A stretch of 64,000 nucleotides of DNA from Phycisphaerales bacterium (GTDB lineage: Bacteria > Planctomycetota > Phycisphaerae > Phycisphaerales > UBA1924). The notes beneath the pieces were generated by a model. The model did not search any database, was not told the DNA's origin, and worked only from the letters and a program-made list of their open reading frames with translations. Shown here piece after piece: positions 43,242 through 52,741 of the stretch (within the stretch, counting starts at the first letter, position 1; every line of letters starts with the position of its first letter). Made by a program: the position numbers and the translations under genes. The stretch spans positions 20,499-84,498 of the forward strand of contig JARGPA010000007.1 of NCBI GenBank assembly GCA_029213305.1. Direction: 5' to 3'.

Positions 43242-43807
43242 GTGTGCCCATCAGACTTCATATTTTGGGTGCATCAGGATCAGGCACAAGCACTTTGGGT
43301 AGAGGACTCGCAACGAGTCTCAATATCAATCATCTCGATACCGATGATTTCTATTGGGAGAAGACCGAGATTCCCTTCACAATCAAGCGATCGATTCAAG
43401 ATCGACTTGCGATGTTGCGTGCAGTATTTGAAGAACATGATGATTGGGTGCTCTCTGGATCGTTGTGTGGTTGGGGAGATCCGTTGATCTCGATGTTTAC
43501 TCATATTGTGTTTCTCCATGTCCCTTGGGAGGTTCGTTTAGTTCGTTTACAAGAACGAGGACGATCCCGATATGGTGAAGCCGCGATCGCGCCTGGTGGG
43601 TACATGCATGAAATCAATCGAGAGTTTATCGAATGGGCAAGCCGATACGACAGTGCTGGATTGGAACAACGGAGTTACGCAACGCACAGATGTTGGCTCG
43701 ATAGTATTCCTAAGTCTTGCACCGTCGTCAGGATAGAAGACCCTTCAATATCTACAACTTCAGTGAATGAACTTTCGAGCAATGCACTGGAACAACTCTG
43801 TCTTTGA
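43238..43807 (+). CDS. P-loop nucleoside-kinase-like protein (topology modulation/adenylate kinase-related)
   Basis: 189 residues from ATG 43238, overlapping the previous stop. Walker A GASGSGTSTL at the N-terminus, DTDDFYW (acceptor site), VLSGSLCGW, and a lid-like RLVRLQERGRSRYGEA. This matches the FlaR/Tmk-related small kinases often called DNA topology modulation proteins, whose true substrate is not known. It ends 20 bp before a bidirectional terminator. Confidence 0.75.
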   Translation: MSVPIRLHILGASGSGTSTLGRGLATSLNINHLDTDDFYWEKTEIPFTIKRSIQDRLAMLRAVFEEHDDWVLSGSLCGWGDPLISMFTHIVFLHVPWEVRLVRLQERGRSRYGEAAIAPGGYMHEINREFIEWASRYDSAGLEQRSYATHRCWLDSIPKSCTVVRIEDPSISTTSVNELSSNALEQLCL

Positions 43808-43827
43808 TTTGGTATGAGATTAATCAA

Positions 43828-43860
43828 TAAAAAACCCCACCCGATTTGGATGGGGTTTGA
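43828..43860. terminator. Bidirectional terminator between the GNAT operon and the P-type ATPase gene
   Basis: AAACCCCA, loop CCCGATTTGGA, TGGGGTTT with A and T runs on both sides. Confidence 0.8.
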
Positions 43861-43876
43861 TTACATATCAGTTCGA

Positions 43877-45979
43877 TTATGCAGGTTCTGCGCCTAGGTT
43901 CCGCACGGATGCTTCGCGGCGAATTCGTTTCGATGCAGCATCCGCTTGTTCTTTGGCAATCGTTTCTGCTTCGAGGAAGTCTTCCCCGAATCGGAAGAGT
44001 CTAAATGAGTTGCCGATTACAAAGACGTCGGGAAGGAAGTGGAAGAACGCAGCGAAACCTACGCCGACACTTGCGCCACCGATTGCTTGGAAACTACCAG
44101 TCGCAGCGAGAGTGAGACCGACGATTGCCATCAGGATCGAAACAACGATGTTCTGAGTGACAATCATGCGAGATCGACGCGCGAGTTCCATAAGGAATGG
44201 GAGTCGATTGAGTTCGTCAGTCATCAGCGCAACACCCGCAGAGTTCGCGGCAATGTCAGACCCTGTAAGGCCCATAGCGACCCCGACATCTGCTTCTGCG
44301 AGCGCTGGTCCATCGTTGATGCCGTCGCCGACCATCATGACTCGATAACCATCTGCAGTGAGCTGACGAATGAGCTGGTGTTTCTCTTCTGGGAGGCATT
44401 CTGCTTCGACTGTATCTACGCCGGTTACTGCGCCTACTCGTTTACCAACACTGAGTCGGTCACCAGTAAAAATACCGATCATGCGGACATTGAGTTCGCG
44501 AAGACGATCGACAACTGCCTTTGAGTTTGGACGGATCTTATCTTCGAGACCAACCGCGCCGAGGTACTTGCCGTCTTGGATAACATGAACACCCGACATC
44601 CCTTCGATGCGTTGTTCTACAGCATTGATTGCGTCTGTCGAACTTGCAGAAAGTTGACGGATCCATGTGCCGCGGCCTGCAGATATTTTACCGATCGAAG
44701 TCTTTGCATTGACTCCTGCGCCGTGAATCTCTTCGAAATCGCCGTCGCTTTCGACTTTGATTCGTGCTTGTTCTGCAGTACGCAGGATGGATAACCCGAG
44801 GGGGTGATTTGAGTGCGCTTCTGCAAAGGCTGCTGCTTTGAGCAATGCTGCTCCCTCAACACCTTCTGCAGGTGCAAGTCGAGAAACTTCGAATCGTCCA
44901 GTAGTAAGGGTACCAGTCTTGTCCATCACGACGGCATCGACATTTGCTGAACCTTCTAGGTATTCAGTACGTTTGATCATTACTCCAAGACGAGCAGCCG
45001 CCGCAAACGCAGCAACCATCGCAGAAGGAGATGAAAGAAGCAATGCAGTAGGACATGTCACAACGAGGACAGTCACTGCTCTAAGTGCTGCTGAATCGCG
45101 GACAAGAGGGTTGTCGCTTTGTGATGTCAAGAAGAACACGACGAGAGCAACTGAGAGTGCAACAGGGACATAGAACCGTGCGACCTGTTCGATGAGGAGT
45201 TGGCGCTGTGTCTTTGTTGATTCTGCTTCTCGGATCAAGTTGGATACTTTACCGATTGTTGTTTCTTCACCGACTTGCGTGACTTCAATGTCAATCGCGC
45301 CTGTCAGGTTGGTTGTTCCTGCATATACAGCGGAGTTATTCTGAACTTCAACAGGCATTGCTTCACCCGTGAGGGATGCTTGGTTGATCGTGGATTCACC
45401 TTTGATGACTTTGCCGTCAACTGGGAGATTTTCACCAGGGCGAATTCGGACGATCTGTCCAACTGTGACCTCGCCGACGCCGACAACTTTTTCGACACCA
45501 TTCACGATCAATCTTGCAACATCAGGAGTGAGCGAGACGAGTTGTTCGATTGCTCGTTTCGCTCCGTCTGCAGTTCGCAATACAACCTGATCAGCAACGA
45601 GCAAGATGAACGCAAGGAAGGCCGCGGTGCCGTATTTTCCAACCGCCATCGACGCGAGGATTGCGAGTGCCGCCAATGATGAAGAAGAAACATGTCTGCG
45701 AAGCACTTCTAAACCGGCCGCTTTAAACAAGGGAGCGCCGAGAAGGATTGCAGAAAGAACCGCAGGGAGAGTCGCAATGAGATCGTTGGTTGCACCAGTA
45801 AGATGGGCAATCCATGACACAACTGCGAGAACGCCACCAATAAGGTAGAGTAGGATCCAGCCGTTATTTTCATCGATAACCTGATGATGAGAACAGCAGT
45901 CAATCGCGCCATGAGAATGTCCATGGTCATGTTTATGATCGTGATCATGCTGATGAGAGTGGTTTTGTGTATCGCTCAT
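43877..45979 (-). CDS. Metal-translocating P1B-type ATPase with a CPT motif and His-rich N-terminus
   Basis: 700 residues. A His-rich head (HQHDHDHKHDHGHSHG) is followed by membrane helices, the actuator TGEAMPV, phosphorylation site DKTGTLTTG, SNHPLG in the nucleotide domain, and GDGINDGPALAEADVG. The metal-path motif in the sixth helix is TCPTALLLSSPSA, with CPT where zinc or copper pumps have CPC or CPH. It should export or import a heavy metal; the His-rich head suggests Zn or Co. Ion specificity of CPT is uncertain. There is no heavy-metal-associated (HMA) domain. No metal regulator lies next to it. Confidence 0.88.
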   Translation of the reverse strand: MSDTQNHSHQHDHDHKHDHGHSHGAIDCCSHHQVIDENNGWILLYLIGGVLAVVSWIAHLTGATNDLIATLPAVLSAILLGAPLFKAAGLEVLRRHVSSSSLAALAILASMAVGKYGTAAFLAFILLVADQVVLRTADGAKRAIEQLVSLTPDVARLIVNGVEKVVGVGEVTVGQIVRIRPGENLPVDGKVIKGESTINQASLTGEAMPVEVQNNSAVYAGTTNLTGAIDIEVTQVGEETTIGKVSNLIREAESTKTQRQLLIEQVARFYVPVALSVALVVFFLTSQSDNPLVRDSAALRAVTVLVVTCPTALLLSSPSAMVAAFAAAARLGVMIKRTEYLEGSANVDAVVMDKTGTLTTGRFEVSRLAPAEGVEGAALLKAAAFAEAHSNHPLGLSILRTAEQARIKVESDGDFEEIHGAGVNAKTSIGKISAGRGTWIRQLSASSTDAINAVEQRIEGMSGVHVIQDGKYLGAVGLEDKIRPNSKAVVDRLRELNVRMIGIFTGDRLSVGKRVGAVTGVDTVEAECLPEEKHQLIRQLTADGYRVMMVGDGINDGPALAEADVGVAMGLTGSDIAANSAGVALMTDELNRLPFLMELARRSRMIVTQNIVVSILMAIVGLTLAATGSFQAIGGASVGVGFAAFFHFLPDVFVIGNSFRLFRFGEDFLEAETIAKEQADAASKRIRREASVRNLGAEPA

Positions 45980-46008
45980 AGTGTGTTCAGTACTGAAAAT
46001 GGTCCGAA

Positions 46009-46037
46009 TTGGTTGGTATGATCGTGGCTTCTACAAT
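46009..46037 (+). promoter_or_regulatory. Candidate sigma-70 promoter for gpsA
   Basis: TTGGTT, 17-bp spacer, TACAAT (five of six -10 bases). It lies 109 bp before the gpsA start; the -35 is weak. Confidence 0.4.
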
Positions 46038-46145
46038 AGGGAAGTCCAGTGTGGATATCCTCTTGTATGAGGAATCCTCGCCTCTACCGTACGCACGAAC
46101 ACTCAGAAAGGTTCGTTTCATGTACGAGCACCTTTGGAGCAACGA

Positions 46146-47285
46146 ATGACTGATTTTGGGTCCAATTCTGGGAATAACTCCGAAGAACGCGTGGGGACAA
46201 ATACCGATCAGAACAAGGTTCTATCAGTGGCCAACGGAAGATCTGTCCCCAAAGTATGCATATTAGGGATAGGGCAGATGGGATTGGTATGTGCTGGTGC
46301 CCTCACGAGTCCTGATCCCCATGGGGTTGGAAATGCTCCTAGAGCACATGTCGTCATGTGGGGATATGACAGTGAAGAGAACGGTGTCATCGCTCAAACG
46401 CGCAAAACTGACCGATTACCCGGGTTTGAGCTCCCTGCGAGTGTTCGGATCGCGTTGAGTGATCAAGAAGCTCTCGCAGATGCGGACATCATCGTGAACG
46501 CGATCCCAGTACAGTTCATCCGTTCAACATGGGAACGACTCAAAGAGCATGTGCCAAATCATGCGAATGTTATTTCTGTTGCAAAGGGAATCGAGAACAG
46601 TACTCTCCTTCGTCCAACCCAGATTATCGCAGATGTGCTCAAGGATGATCCAGACGGGAAGCCTCGCGCAATGGGTTGCATGTCGGGTCCAGCAATCGCA
46701 ACTGAACTCGCGGCGTGTCTTCCCGCGACGATGGCGGCGGCTTCTGATCATCCTGGGTTTGCACAAACAATCCAAGAACTGTTTTCTACAAGTTGGCTTC
46801 GAATCTATACCAATCCTGATCTGCTCGGAGTTGAACTTGCAGGAGCAACCAAGAATGTGATCGCAATCGCCGCAGGGATCATCGACGGGCTCGGCGCAGG
46901 ATACAACGCGAAGAGCGCATTGCTCGCTCGAGGTCTTGCAGAAATCGGTCGATTGGGTTCTGCGATGGGCGCTGAAACAAATACATTCTTTGGTATCGCA
47001 GGGGTAGGGGATCTCGCAACAACCTGTTTCAGTCCCGAAGGGAGAAACCGATCTTGCGGCGAAGCACTCGGCAAAGGTGAAAAGCTCGATCAATATCTTC
47101 GAGAATCAATGTGCGTTGTTGAAGGGGTTGCAACCACTGAGTCCGTAGTAGATTTAGCGAAGAAATACAAAGTAGATATGCCCATCACCGACGCGGTCTA
47201 CGCAGTACTCTTCGAGCATCTTGATCCTGTTGATGCAATCACAATGCTTATGAGTCGCGATCTGCGCGAGGAGCAAATCGGTTGA
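46146..47285 (+). CDS. gpsA: Glycerol-3-phosphate dehydrogenase [NAD(P)+]
   Basis: 379 residues from ATG 46146 (GGAG, six-base spacer); an upstream TTG at 46134 is an alternative. A polar lead of about 35 residues precedes the Rossmann motif GIGQMG. Then NAIPVQFIRSTWE, VSVAKGIE, GCMSGPAIATELA, GATKNVIAIAAGI with the catalytic Lys, and NTFFGIAGVGDLATTC. It makes sn-glycerol-3-phosphate for phospholipids in the cytoplasm. Its stop overlaps the next start (TTGA). Confidence 0.93.
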   Translation: MTDFGSNSGNNSEERVGTNTDQNKVLSVANGRSVPKVCILGIGQMGLVCAGALTSPDPHGVGNAPRAHVVMWGYDSEENGVIAQTRKTDRLPGFELPASVRIALSDQEALADADIIVNAIPVQFIRSTWERLKEHVPNHANVISVAKGIENSTLLRPTQIIADVLKDDPDGKPRAMGCMSGPAIATELAACLPATMAAASDHPGFAQTIQELFSTSWLRIYTNPDLLGVELAGATKNVIAIAAGIIDGLGAGYNAKSALLARGLAEIGRLGSAMGAETNTFFGIAGVGDLATTCFSPEGRNRSCGEALGKGEKLDQYLRESMCVVEGVATTESVVDLAKKYKVDMPITDAVYAVLFEHLDPVDAITMLMSRDLREEQIG

Positions 47286-48544
47286 ATCGTGATGACAATC
47301 AATCTCAGCACTCTGAATACATCGCGGCGGTCAATGTAGTCCAACTGTTGAAAACAAAGGGACATATCGCATACCTCGCAGGGGGATGTGTGCGTGATCT
47401 ATTGTTAGGGATTGATCCCAAGGACTTTGATGTTGCGACGGATGCAACTCCTGAAAACATAGGACAGTATTTCAAACGAACTGCATCAGTCGGCGCTGCA
47501 TTTGGAGTTATGCTTGTACGCGATTACGGATGCACAATCGAAGTTGCAACATTCAGATCCGACGGCGTGTACTCTGATACCCGCCGTCCTGACTCTGTTC
47601 AGTTTTCTTCGCCTATAGAAGATGCACAGCGTCGAGATTTTACAATCAATGCGCTGTTCATGGATCCGCTTGAAGATTCAAATAGCCCAAAGATCATTGA
47701 CTTTGTTGAAGGCATGATCGATGTGGAGAAGAGGGTACTTCGTGCTGTAGGAGATCCAGAAGCGAGACTCCGAGAAGATCATCTCCGTGCATTGAGAGGG
47801 GTTCGTTTCGCCGCAAAGTATGGATTGGCGATCGAAAAGAGAACATTTGATTCAATTCGTAATCATGCGAGTGAACTCTCAGGAGTATCCGTCGAGCGCA
47901 TCGGAGAAGAGATGCGGAAAATGCTCATCCATTCTTCGCGCACTGAATCTTGCAAACTCATCGATCAACTTGATCTCGATAACGCGATCTTCGGAGATTC
48001 AAAGCAGTTCGATCCAACTGTGATGAAAGCGCTTCCAATCGAAGTGGAGTATTCAGTTGTGCTCGTTGCACTTGCGATTGGGAGAGGGTTTATCATCGGG
48101 AACGATGTGGGGAAGATTTGTTCGCACTATCGAAGAGTGCTCGATCTGTCGAACAATGATCGTGACTCAATGAAAGCAATCCTGATAGGGGTTGGAGAGT
48201 TCAATCAAAAATGGAGTGGGTTGTCCATTGCGATGAAAAAACGGCTCTTGAGCTTAGAGCATGCTGTTTTTTCGTTGGAAATCCTTAAAATTCTCAATCA
48301 TGAACAAGCTCAGGTCATATTCGATGAACGATCTTCTTTAGAACAGAGTTTCGGCGGTCTTTCTCCAGAACCCTTTGTTTCTGGAGCGGATCTCATCGAA
48401 CTGGGGCTCAAGCCTGGACCAGACTTTAAATTCGTCCTCGATTCGTCCTATGATGCACAACTCGAGGGGGCCGTTCGTACAAAATTGGCCGCGATTGCTT
48501 TCGCTTCGCAACTGGCCAAAGAACGAGCAATAAATGAACAGTAG
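47282..48544 (+). CDS. CCA-adding/poly(A) polymerase family nucleotidyltransferase
   Basis: 420 residues from a TTG overlapping the gpsA stop. Class II nucleotidyltransferase head: AYLAGGCVRDLLLGIDPKDFDVATDA holds the DxD metal site, RRDFTINALF, and LREDHLRALRGVRFAAKYGL. The C-half is helical. It could repair tRNA CCA ends or add poly(A); the head alone does not decide. Next gene starts 36 bp later. Confidence 0.87.
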   Translation: MNRDDNQSQHSEYIAAVNVVQLLKTKGHIAYLAGGCVRDLLLGIDPKDFDVATDATPENIGQYFKRTASVGAAFGVMLVRDYGCTIEVATFRSDGVYSDTRRPDSVQFSSPIEDAQRRDFTINALFMDPLEDSNSPKIIDFVEGMIDVEKRVLRAVGDPEARLREDHLRALRGVRFAAKYGLAIEKRTFDSIRNHASELSGVSVERIGEEMRKMLIHSSRTESCKLIDQLDLDNAIFGDSKQFDPTVMKALPIEVEYSVVLVALAIGRGFIIGNDVGKICSHYRRVLDLSNNDRDSMKAILIGVGEFNQKWSGLSIAMKKRLLSLEHAVFSLEILKILNHEQAQVIFDERSSLEQSFGGLSPEPFVSGADLIELGLKPGPDFKFVLDSSYDAQLEGAVRTKLAAIAFASQLAKERAINEQ

Positions 48545-48580
48545 GTTGCTCAATCAGAGCAACTCATTATGGAGATATGT

Positions 48581-50326
48581 ATGACATCTGTACCGATGAC
48601 TGACTTTGTACCTGCAGAGATCGATGGGACAAAATGGGAGAACATCGAGCCCTTGATGAACTCGTTGCTTTCACGAGAAGTAAGTTCAAAGACTGAGCTT
48701 GAGCAATGGCTCTTAGATCGCTCGGATCTTGAAGCCGCGATCGGAGAATCAGGCGCCAATACCTACATCGATATGACATGTGATACCGAGAGTGAAACAA
48801 AGCAAGGCGCTTACACCTCATACATCACGAATGTTGTACCGAAAGTAAAACCAATCGGGTTTGAACTCGATAAGAAATACAAAGAGCTCGCAGAAAAACT
48901 CAACATGACGGGCGACCGGTTCGCAGTGCTCTACCGAGACACGCAAGCAGATGTGGATTTATTTCGTCAAGAGAATGTTGCAATCGAGACTGAGCTTGCA
49001 CAACTCGATCAGGAATATGACAAAATCTGTGGCAAGATGACTGTCGAGTTTGAAGGCGAAGAGAAAACGCTTCCAATGATGGGTAAGTACTCCGAGTCCG
49101 CAGATCGCTCTATCCGTGAGTCCGCATGGAAGACTGTCGCAAAGCGCCGTCTCGAAGATCAAGAAACAATCAGTGGGATCTATGATCAGATGGTGACGAA
49201 GCGTCATCAAGTTGCTCAAAACGCAGGGTTCGATAGTTATGTCGAATATGCATTCAAGAGCAAGCATCGGTTTGATTACACGCCTGAGACTTGTTTCGCG
49301 TTCCATGATGCGATTGAAAAGCACATAATGCCATTCGTTGCAGGACTCGACTCAACGAGACAAGAAGAACTAGGTCTTGACGGACTTCGTCCATGGGATC
49401 TTGCAGTTGATCCAAAGGGACACGCGCCTTTGCGTCCATTCGACGGCGGCGCAGATCTCGTTGCCAAATCTCAAAAGGTGTTCGATCAACTCTCCCCTGA
49501 GCTTTCAAAGATGTTCGCAAGCATGGGCGATGGCTCAAACACTAATGGTACTGCAGACGGCGCCATGCTTGATCTTGACTCACGCAAAGGTAAAGCACCC
49601 GGCGGGTACCTCTACTTCCGTGATCGAAGTCAGCGTCCATTCATCTTCATGAACGCAGCGGGACAACATCGCGATGTTGAAACAATGGTCCACGAAGCAG
49701 GGCACGCGTTCCATGCGTTGTACTGTGTCGATGAACCATTGGTTTGGTACAGAAACCCATGCATGGAGTTTGCTGAAGTTGCATCGATGACGATGGAACT
49801 TCTGACAATGCCTTATTGGGACTCATACTACCCAAATGCTGGTGATGCAGATCGTGCTCGCCGCAAACAGCTTGAAGGCTCATTGAGTCTTCTCCCTTGG
49901 ATTGCGACGATTGACGCGTTCCAACACTGGGTCTACAAGAACCCAACGCATTCACGCGAAGAGCGCGCTGCAGCATGGCTCAAAATCGAAGAGCGGTTCG
50001 GTCATCAGGGTCATCATTGCCAATGGGACGGGCTCGAAGAAGAACGCAAGTTCGTCTGGCAACGTCAAGGACATCTCTTCGGCGTTCCGTTCTACTACAT
50101 CGAGTACGGAATCGCACAACTCGGCGCATTGGGTATTTGGCTCATCAGTCTCGAGCAAGGCGAAGAAGCCGCATTAGCTGCATACAAAAAAGCGCTCTCG
50201 CTTGGTTCAACGGTCCCATTGCCACAACTGTTTGAAGCCGCGGGGTTAGAGTTCGATTTCGGAGACGCAACGGTCGGTCGATTGGTCGAACGCGTTCAAG
50301 CTGAACTTGATAAGTTGCCAAAGTAA
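48581..50326 (+). CDS. pepF: M3 family oligoendopeptidase F
   Basis: 581 residues from ATG 48581 (GGAG six bases before); an ATG at 48569 is in frame but worse placed. Zinc site HEAGHAFHALYC at about 375-386, and the later FAEVASMTMELL Glu ligand. Length and the C-terminal GIWLISLEQGEEAALAAYKKAL helix fit the PepF (M3B) group; cytoplasmic cleavage of short peptides is expected. The long unordered N-part holds the substrate cavity. Confidence 0.9.
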   Translation: MTSVPMTDFVPAEIDGTKWENIEPLMNSLLSREVSSKTELEQWLLDRSDLEAAIGESGANTYIDMTCDTESETKQGAYTSYITNVVPKVKPIGFELDKKYKELAEKLNMTGDRFAVLYRDTQADVDLFRQENVAIETELAQLDQEYDKICGKMTVEFEGEEKTLPMMGKYSESADRSIRESAWKTVAKRRLEDQETISGIYDQMVTKRHQVAQNAGFDSYVEYAFKSKHRFDYTPETCFAFHDAIEKHIMPFVAGLDSTRQEELGLDGLRPWDLAVDPKGHAPLRPFDGGADLVAKSQKVFDQLSPELSKMFASMGDGSNTNGTADGAMLDLDSRKGKAPGGYLYFRDRSQRPFIFMNAAGQHRDVETMVHEAGHAFHALYCVDEPLVWYRNPCMEFAEVASMTMELLTMPYWDSYYPNAGDADRARRKQLEGSLSLLPWIATIDAFQHWVYKNPTHSREERAAAWLKIEERFGHQGHHCQWDGLEEERKFVWQRQGHLFGVPFYYIEYGIAQLGALGIWLISLEQGEEAALAAYKKALSLGSTVPLPQLFEAAGLEFDFGDATVGRLVERVQAELDKLPK

Positions 50327-50355
50327 AAAACATCAAATATATTGATTAAACTTAA

Positions 50356-50385
50356 CAAAGCGAGGAATGGAAATTCCTCGCTTTG
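50356..50385 (+). terminator. 12-bp hairpin after pepF
   Basis: CAAAGCGAGGAA, loop TGGAAA, TTCCTCGCTTTG: 12 perfect pairs, 30 bp past the stop. The following bases are CTATATATT, a weak T-run, so it is a probable but imperfect terminator. Confidence 0.6.
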
Positions 50386-50450
50386 CTATATATTCAAAGC
50401 TTGTAACTTCTGGTTGATTGAGTTCTCGTCGAAGGAAAAGGAATTATTGA

Positions 50451-51251
50451 ATGTCCAAATATCAAATGATTGTATTGGTGGTTATTTATTGTCTCAGTCT
50501 CTCAACTAAATCGTACGGCGGGATCAGTGACTTCTATGTAGTAACAGACACAGGAACACTTGCATATGTCAACGGCGACACATTAGTCGCGTCAGCGATA
50601 CACCATATGCAAAATCCAAGCGGATTAAGTGATATTCTCTATGATGGCAACGGCGTAATCCTTGCGAACACATTCGGTCGAATCCGTTCTATTAACACAG
50701 TGACAGGTCAAGAAGAACTCGTTTTCGACTCTACTTCCCACCCAGATACGCAAGGCGTAGTTCTTATGGGTGGGTTGGCTCGCACATCTCGAGGGACGAT
50801 ATATATGGTGTCGAGCGGGATCGGGCTTGATGTGAATAATTTTTATAGCTCAGAGTTTAATCAAGCAACCGATCGGTATGTTCAGTCATCCCAGTTAAGT
50901 TCAGAGTTGGGTTTGTTGTTTGATTATCATGAAGTAGACGAACATACATATTTAGCCGCAGATTTTGTGAACCAAACGATTCACGTGTTTGACTCTACAG
51001 GTGTGGGGATTACAAAATCATATCAAACCGGATTAGATGTCGTCTCGTTTTTTCAGGATCAAGATTCAATATTCGCATTTACACGAACAGGCGACTTGCA
51101 CACATTCGATCCAGATAGTGGGAGTTTGTCCTTCTATGGGAGTGTCGCCGGCAGAACAGTGAATTTCATTGGTGCAACTATCCCCGCGCCAGGACCAACT
51201 TCATTCGTTGGAGTTTTACTACTCTCCGCAAACTTGCGTAGGCGTAGATAA
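50451..51251 (+). CDS. Exported protein with a PEP-CTERM-like tail
   Basis: 266 residues. Signal MIVLVVIYCLSLSTKSYG, a beta-propeller-like mature part (VVTDTGTLAYVNGDTL, GRIRSINTVTGQEELVF, HVFDSTGVGITKSYQ, GDLHTFDPDSGS), and the tail IPAPGPTSFVGVLLLSANLRRRR: a PAPG motif, a short hydrophobic helix and a terminal Arg cluster. That is the layout of PEP-CTERM or its planctomycete PAPG variant, recognised by an exosortase in envelope sorting. No exosortase is in this window. Function of the propeller unknown. Confidence 0.75.
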   Translation: MSKYQMIVLVVIYCLSLSTKSYGGISDFYVVTDTGTLAYVNGDTLVASAIHHMQNPSGLSDILYDGNGVILANTFGRIRSINTVTGQEELVFDSTSHPDTQGVVLMGGLARTSRGTIYMVSSGIGLDVNNFYSSEFNQATDRYVQSSQLSSELGLLFDYHEVDEHTYLAADFVNQTIHVFDSTGVGITKSYQTGLDVVSFFQDQDSIFAFTRTGDLHTFDPDSGSLSFYGSVAGRTVNFIGATIPAPGPTSFVGVLLLSANLRRRR

Positions 51252-51301
51252 GCTATTCAAACAATTGAACTGTTTGCAATGTGTACGATGGATTCCGGCT
51301 T

Positions 51302-52699
51302 CTAGAAGTTTTTCCAGGGCCCAGTGATTGCCAATGTCCATCCAGGATTTTGGATATTCACAAACAGGGTAGATCCATCGGGAGAGAACACAGCGCCTGC
51401 AAACTCAGAGTTGCTCATAGCATTACGAGCGAGACGATAGAGATCGCCTTTCATTGTGACGCCGACAAGATTTGGTGGTTTGTTTTCATCTTCGCACACA
51501 ATAATGTCACCCCATGGTGAGAAGGTGATGTTGTCGGCGCGCTCAAGAACCGATGGGTCCTTAGGTTCAATGAACAGTTCAATCTTGTCGTGGACACCCT
51601 TTGGATCAGGCATGATGTGCCAGAGTTGTCCGTGGTATCCTTTTCCACCGGTTGTCGCGGCGAAATATACCCCATCATTTCCCCACCACATGCCTTCGCC
51701 GCGAGCAAAGCGAGCAGCGCCCGCTTTAAATCCGCGATAACGGAGATCATCCCTTGGTGATTCCACATCATCAAGTGGAATCCAACGAATGCTCATTGGT
51801 TCGTTCGGTAAGATTTGAAAATCATCCCAGTTTCGTGTGTCCAAGCTAGGCGTGTGATCAATCCGTAAAACCTCTACCTGGCCGCCCGCGTGGAGATCTT
51901 CTGCATCGTTCGGTACATATCGATAGATCAATCCATCATGACGATCTTCAGTCATGTACACGATCCCAGTGCGAGGATCTGTGCAGCATGCTTCTCGCAT
52001 GAAACGCCCCATCGCTTTGATTGGTTTGGGATCCGCAAGTTGTGGAGATGTCGTTGCAGGAACTTCGAATGCATATCCATGATCTTGTTCAAATCGATAT
52101 CCTTGAACTGAACTGGCTTCTTCGCAAGTGATCCAAGTGTTGCGAGGGGTGATTCCGCCGGCGCAGTTTCGCTCAGTCCCCGCGAGAGAGAGCCAGTGTT
52201 GTTCAAGTTTTTGTAATTTTGTGTTGTAAACGAGTGTTGTTGTGCCTCCACGAGATGGTCGGCCGTACCCCGGATCATAAAGCTTAGATTCGTCAATCAA
52301 ATCAAGAGATCCCGGTTCTTTGAATGCCCCTGTAGTTTTGTGGGCATCTTCAATCTCATGATTGCGGATCACAATAGTACGATCAGGATCAATTGTTCCG
52401 TCTTCGTTGATAAATGGGAATGCGCCCATCCCGTCATGCTTACCAGGAACAGAGAATCCGTCATCCATCTGTTCACCGGTTTTTGAGAAAATGCGATAAC
52501 TGAACCCTTTGGGAAGATCAACAATCCCATCGGGATCAGCAATGAGTGGTCCATACCCCGTTAAGTCTTCAGAGATCCCTCCGAGCATGTCAAGGATGGA
52601 TGAAGTTGATCCGCGTGCGAGTGATGTGCTCAATCCTGCGAATCCAAAGCTGACGCTCGCTGATCGGGCAAGGAATGATCGTCTTGAGTGTGTATTCAT
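51302..52699 (-). CDS. Tat-exported PhoX-family phosphatase
   Basis: 465 residues. The N-terminus is a twin-arginine signal (SRRSFLARSASVSFGFAGL). The mature chain is a PhoX (DUF839) six-bladed propeller: VIRNHEIEDAHKT, RGGTTTLVY, CAGGITPRNTWITCEEA, GRFMREACCTDPRTGIVYMTED, PWGDIIVCEDENKPPN, VFSPDGSTLFVNIQNPGW, which are the Ca/Fe-binding turns of the family. It should cleave phosphate from organic esters outside the cell. It follows mgtE by 42 bp on the same strand. The PhoB/PhoR pair is in the same window, but no Pho box was recognised at this gene. Confidence 0.87.
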   Translation of the reverse strand: MNTHSRRSFLARSASVSFGFAGLSTSLARGSTSSILDMLGGISEDLTGYGPLIADPDGIVDLPKGFSYRIFSKTGEQMDDGFSVPGKHDGMGAFPFINEDGTIDPDRTIVIRNHEIEDAHKTTGAFKEPGSLDLIDESKLYDPGYGRPSRGGTTTLVYNTKLQKLEQHWLSLAGTERNCAGGITPRNTWITCEEASSVQGYRFEQDHGYAFEVPATTSPQLADPKPIKAMGRFMREACCTDPRTGIVYMTEDRHDGLIYRYVPNDAEDLHAGGQVEVLRIDHTPSLDTRNWDDFQILPNEPMSIRWIPLDDVESPRDDLRYRGFKAGAARFARGEGMWWGNDGVYFAATTGGKGYHGQLWHIMPDPKGVHDKIELFIEPKDPSVLERADNITFSPWGDIIVCEDENKPPNLVGVTMKGDLYRLARNAMSNSEFAGAVFSPDGSTLFVNIQNPGWTLAITGPWKNF

Positions 52700-52741
52700 T
52701 AGAAAACCAGATAAAACAAACTTGCGGAACGTAGAAGTATC

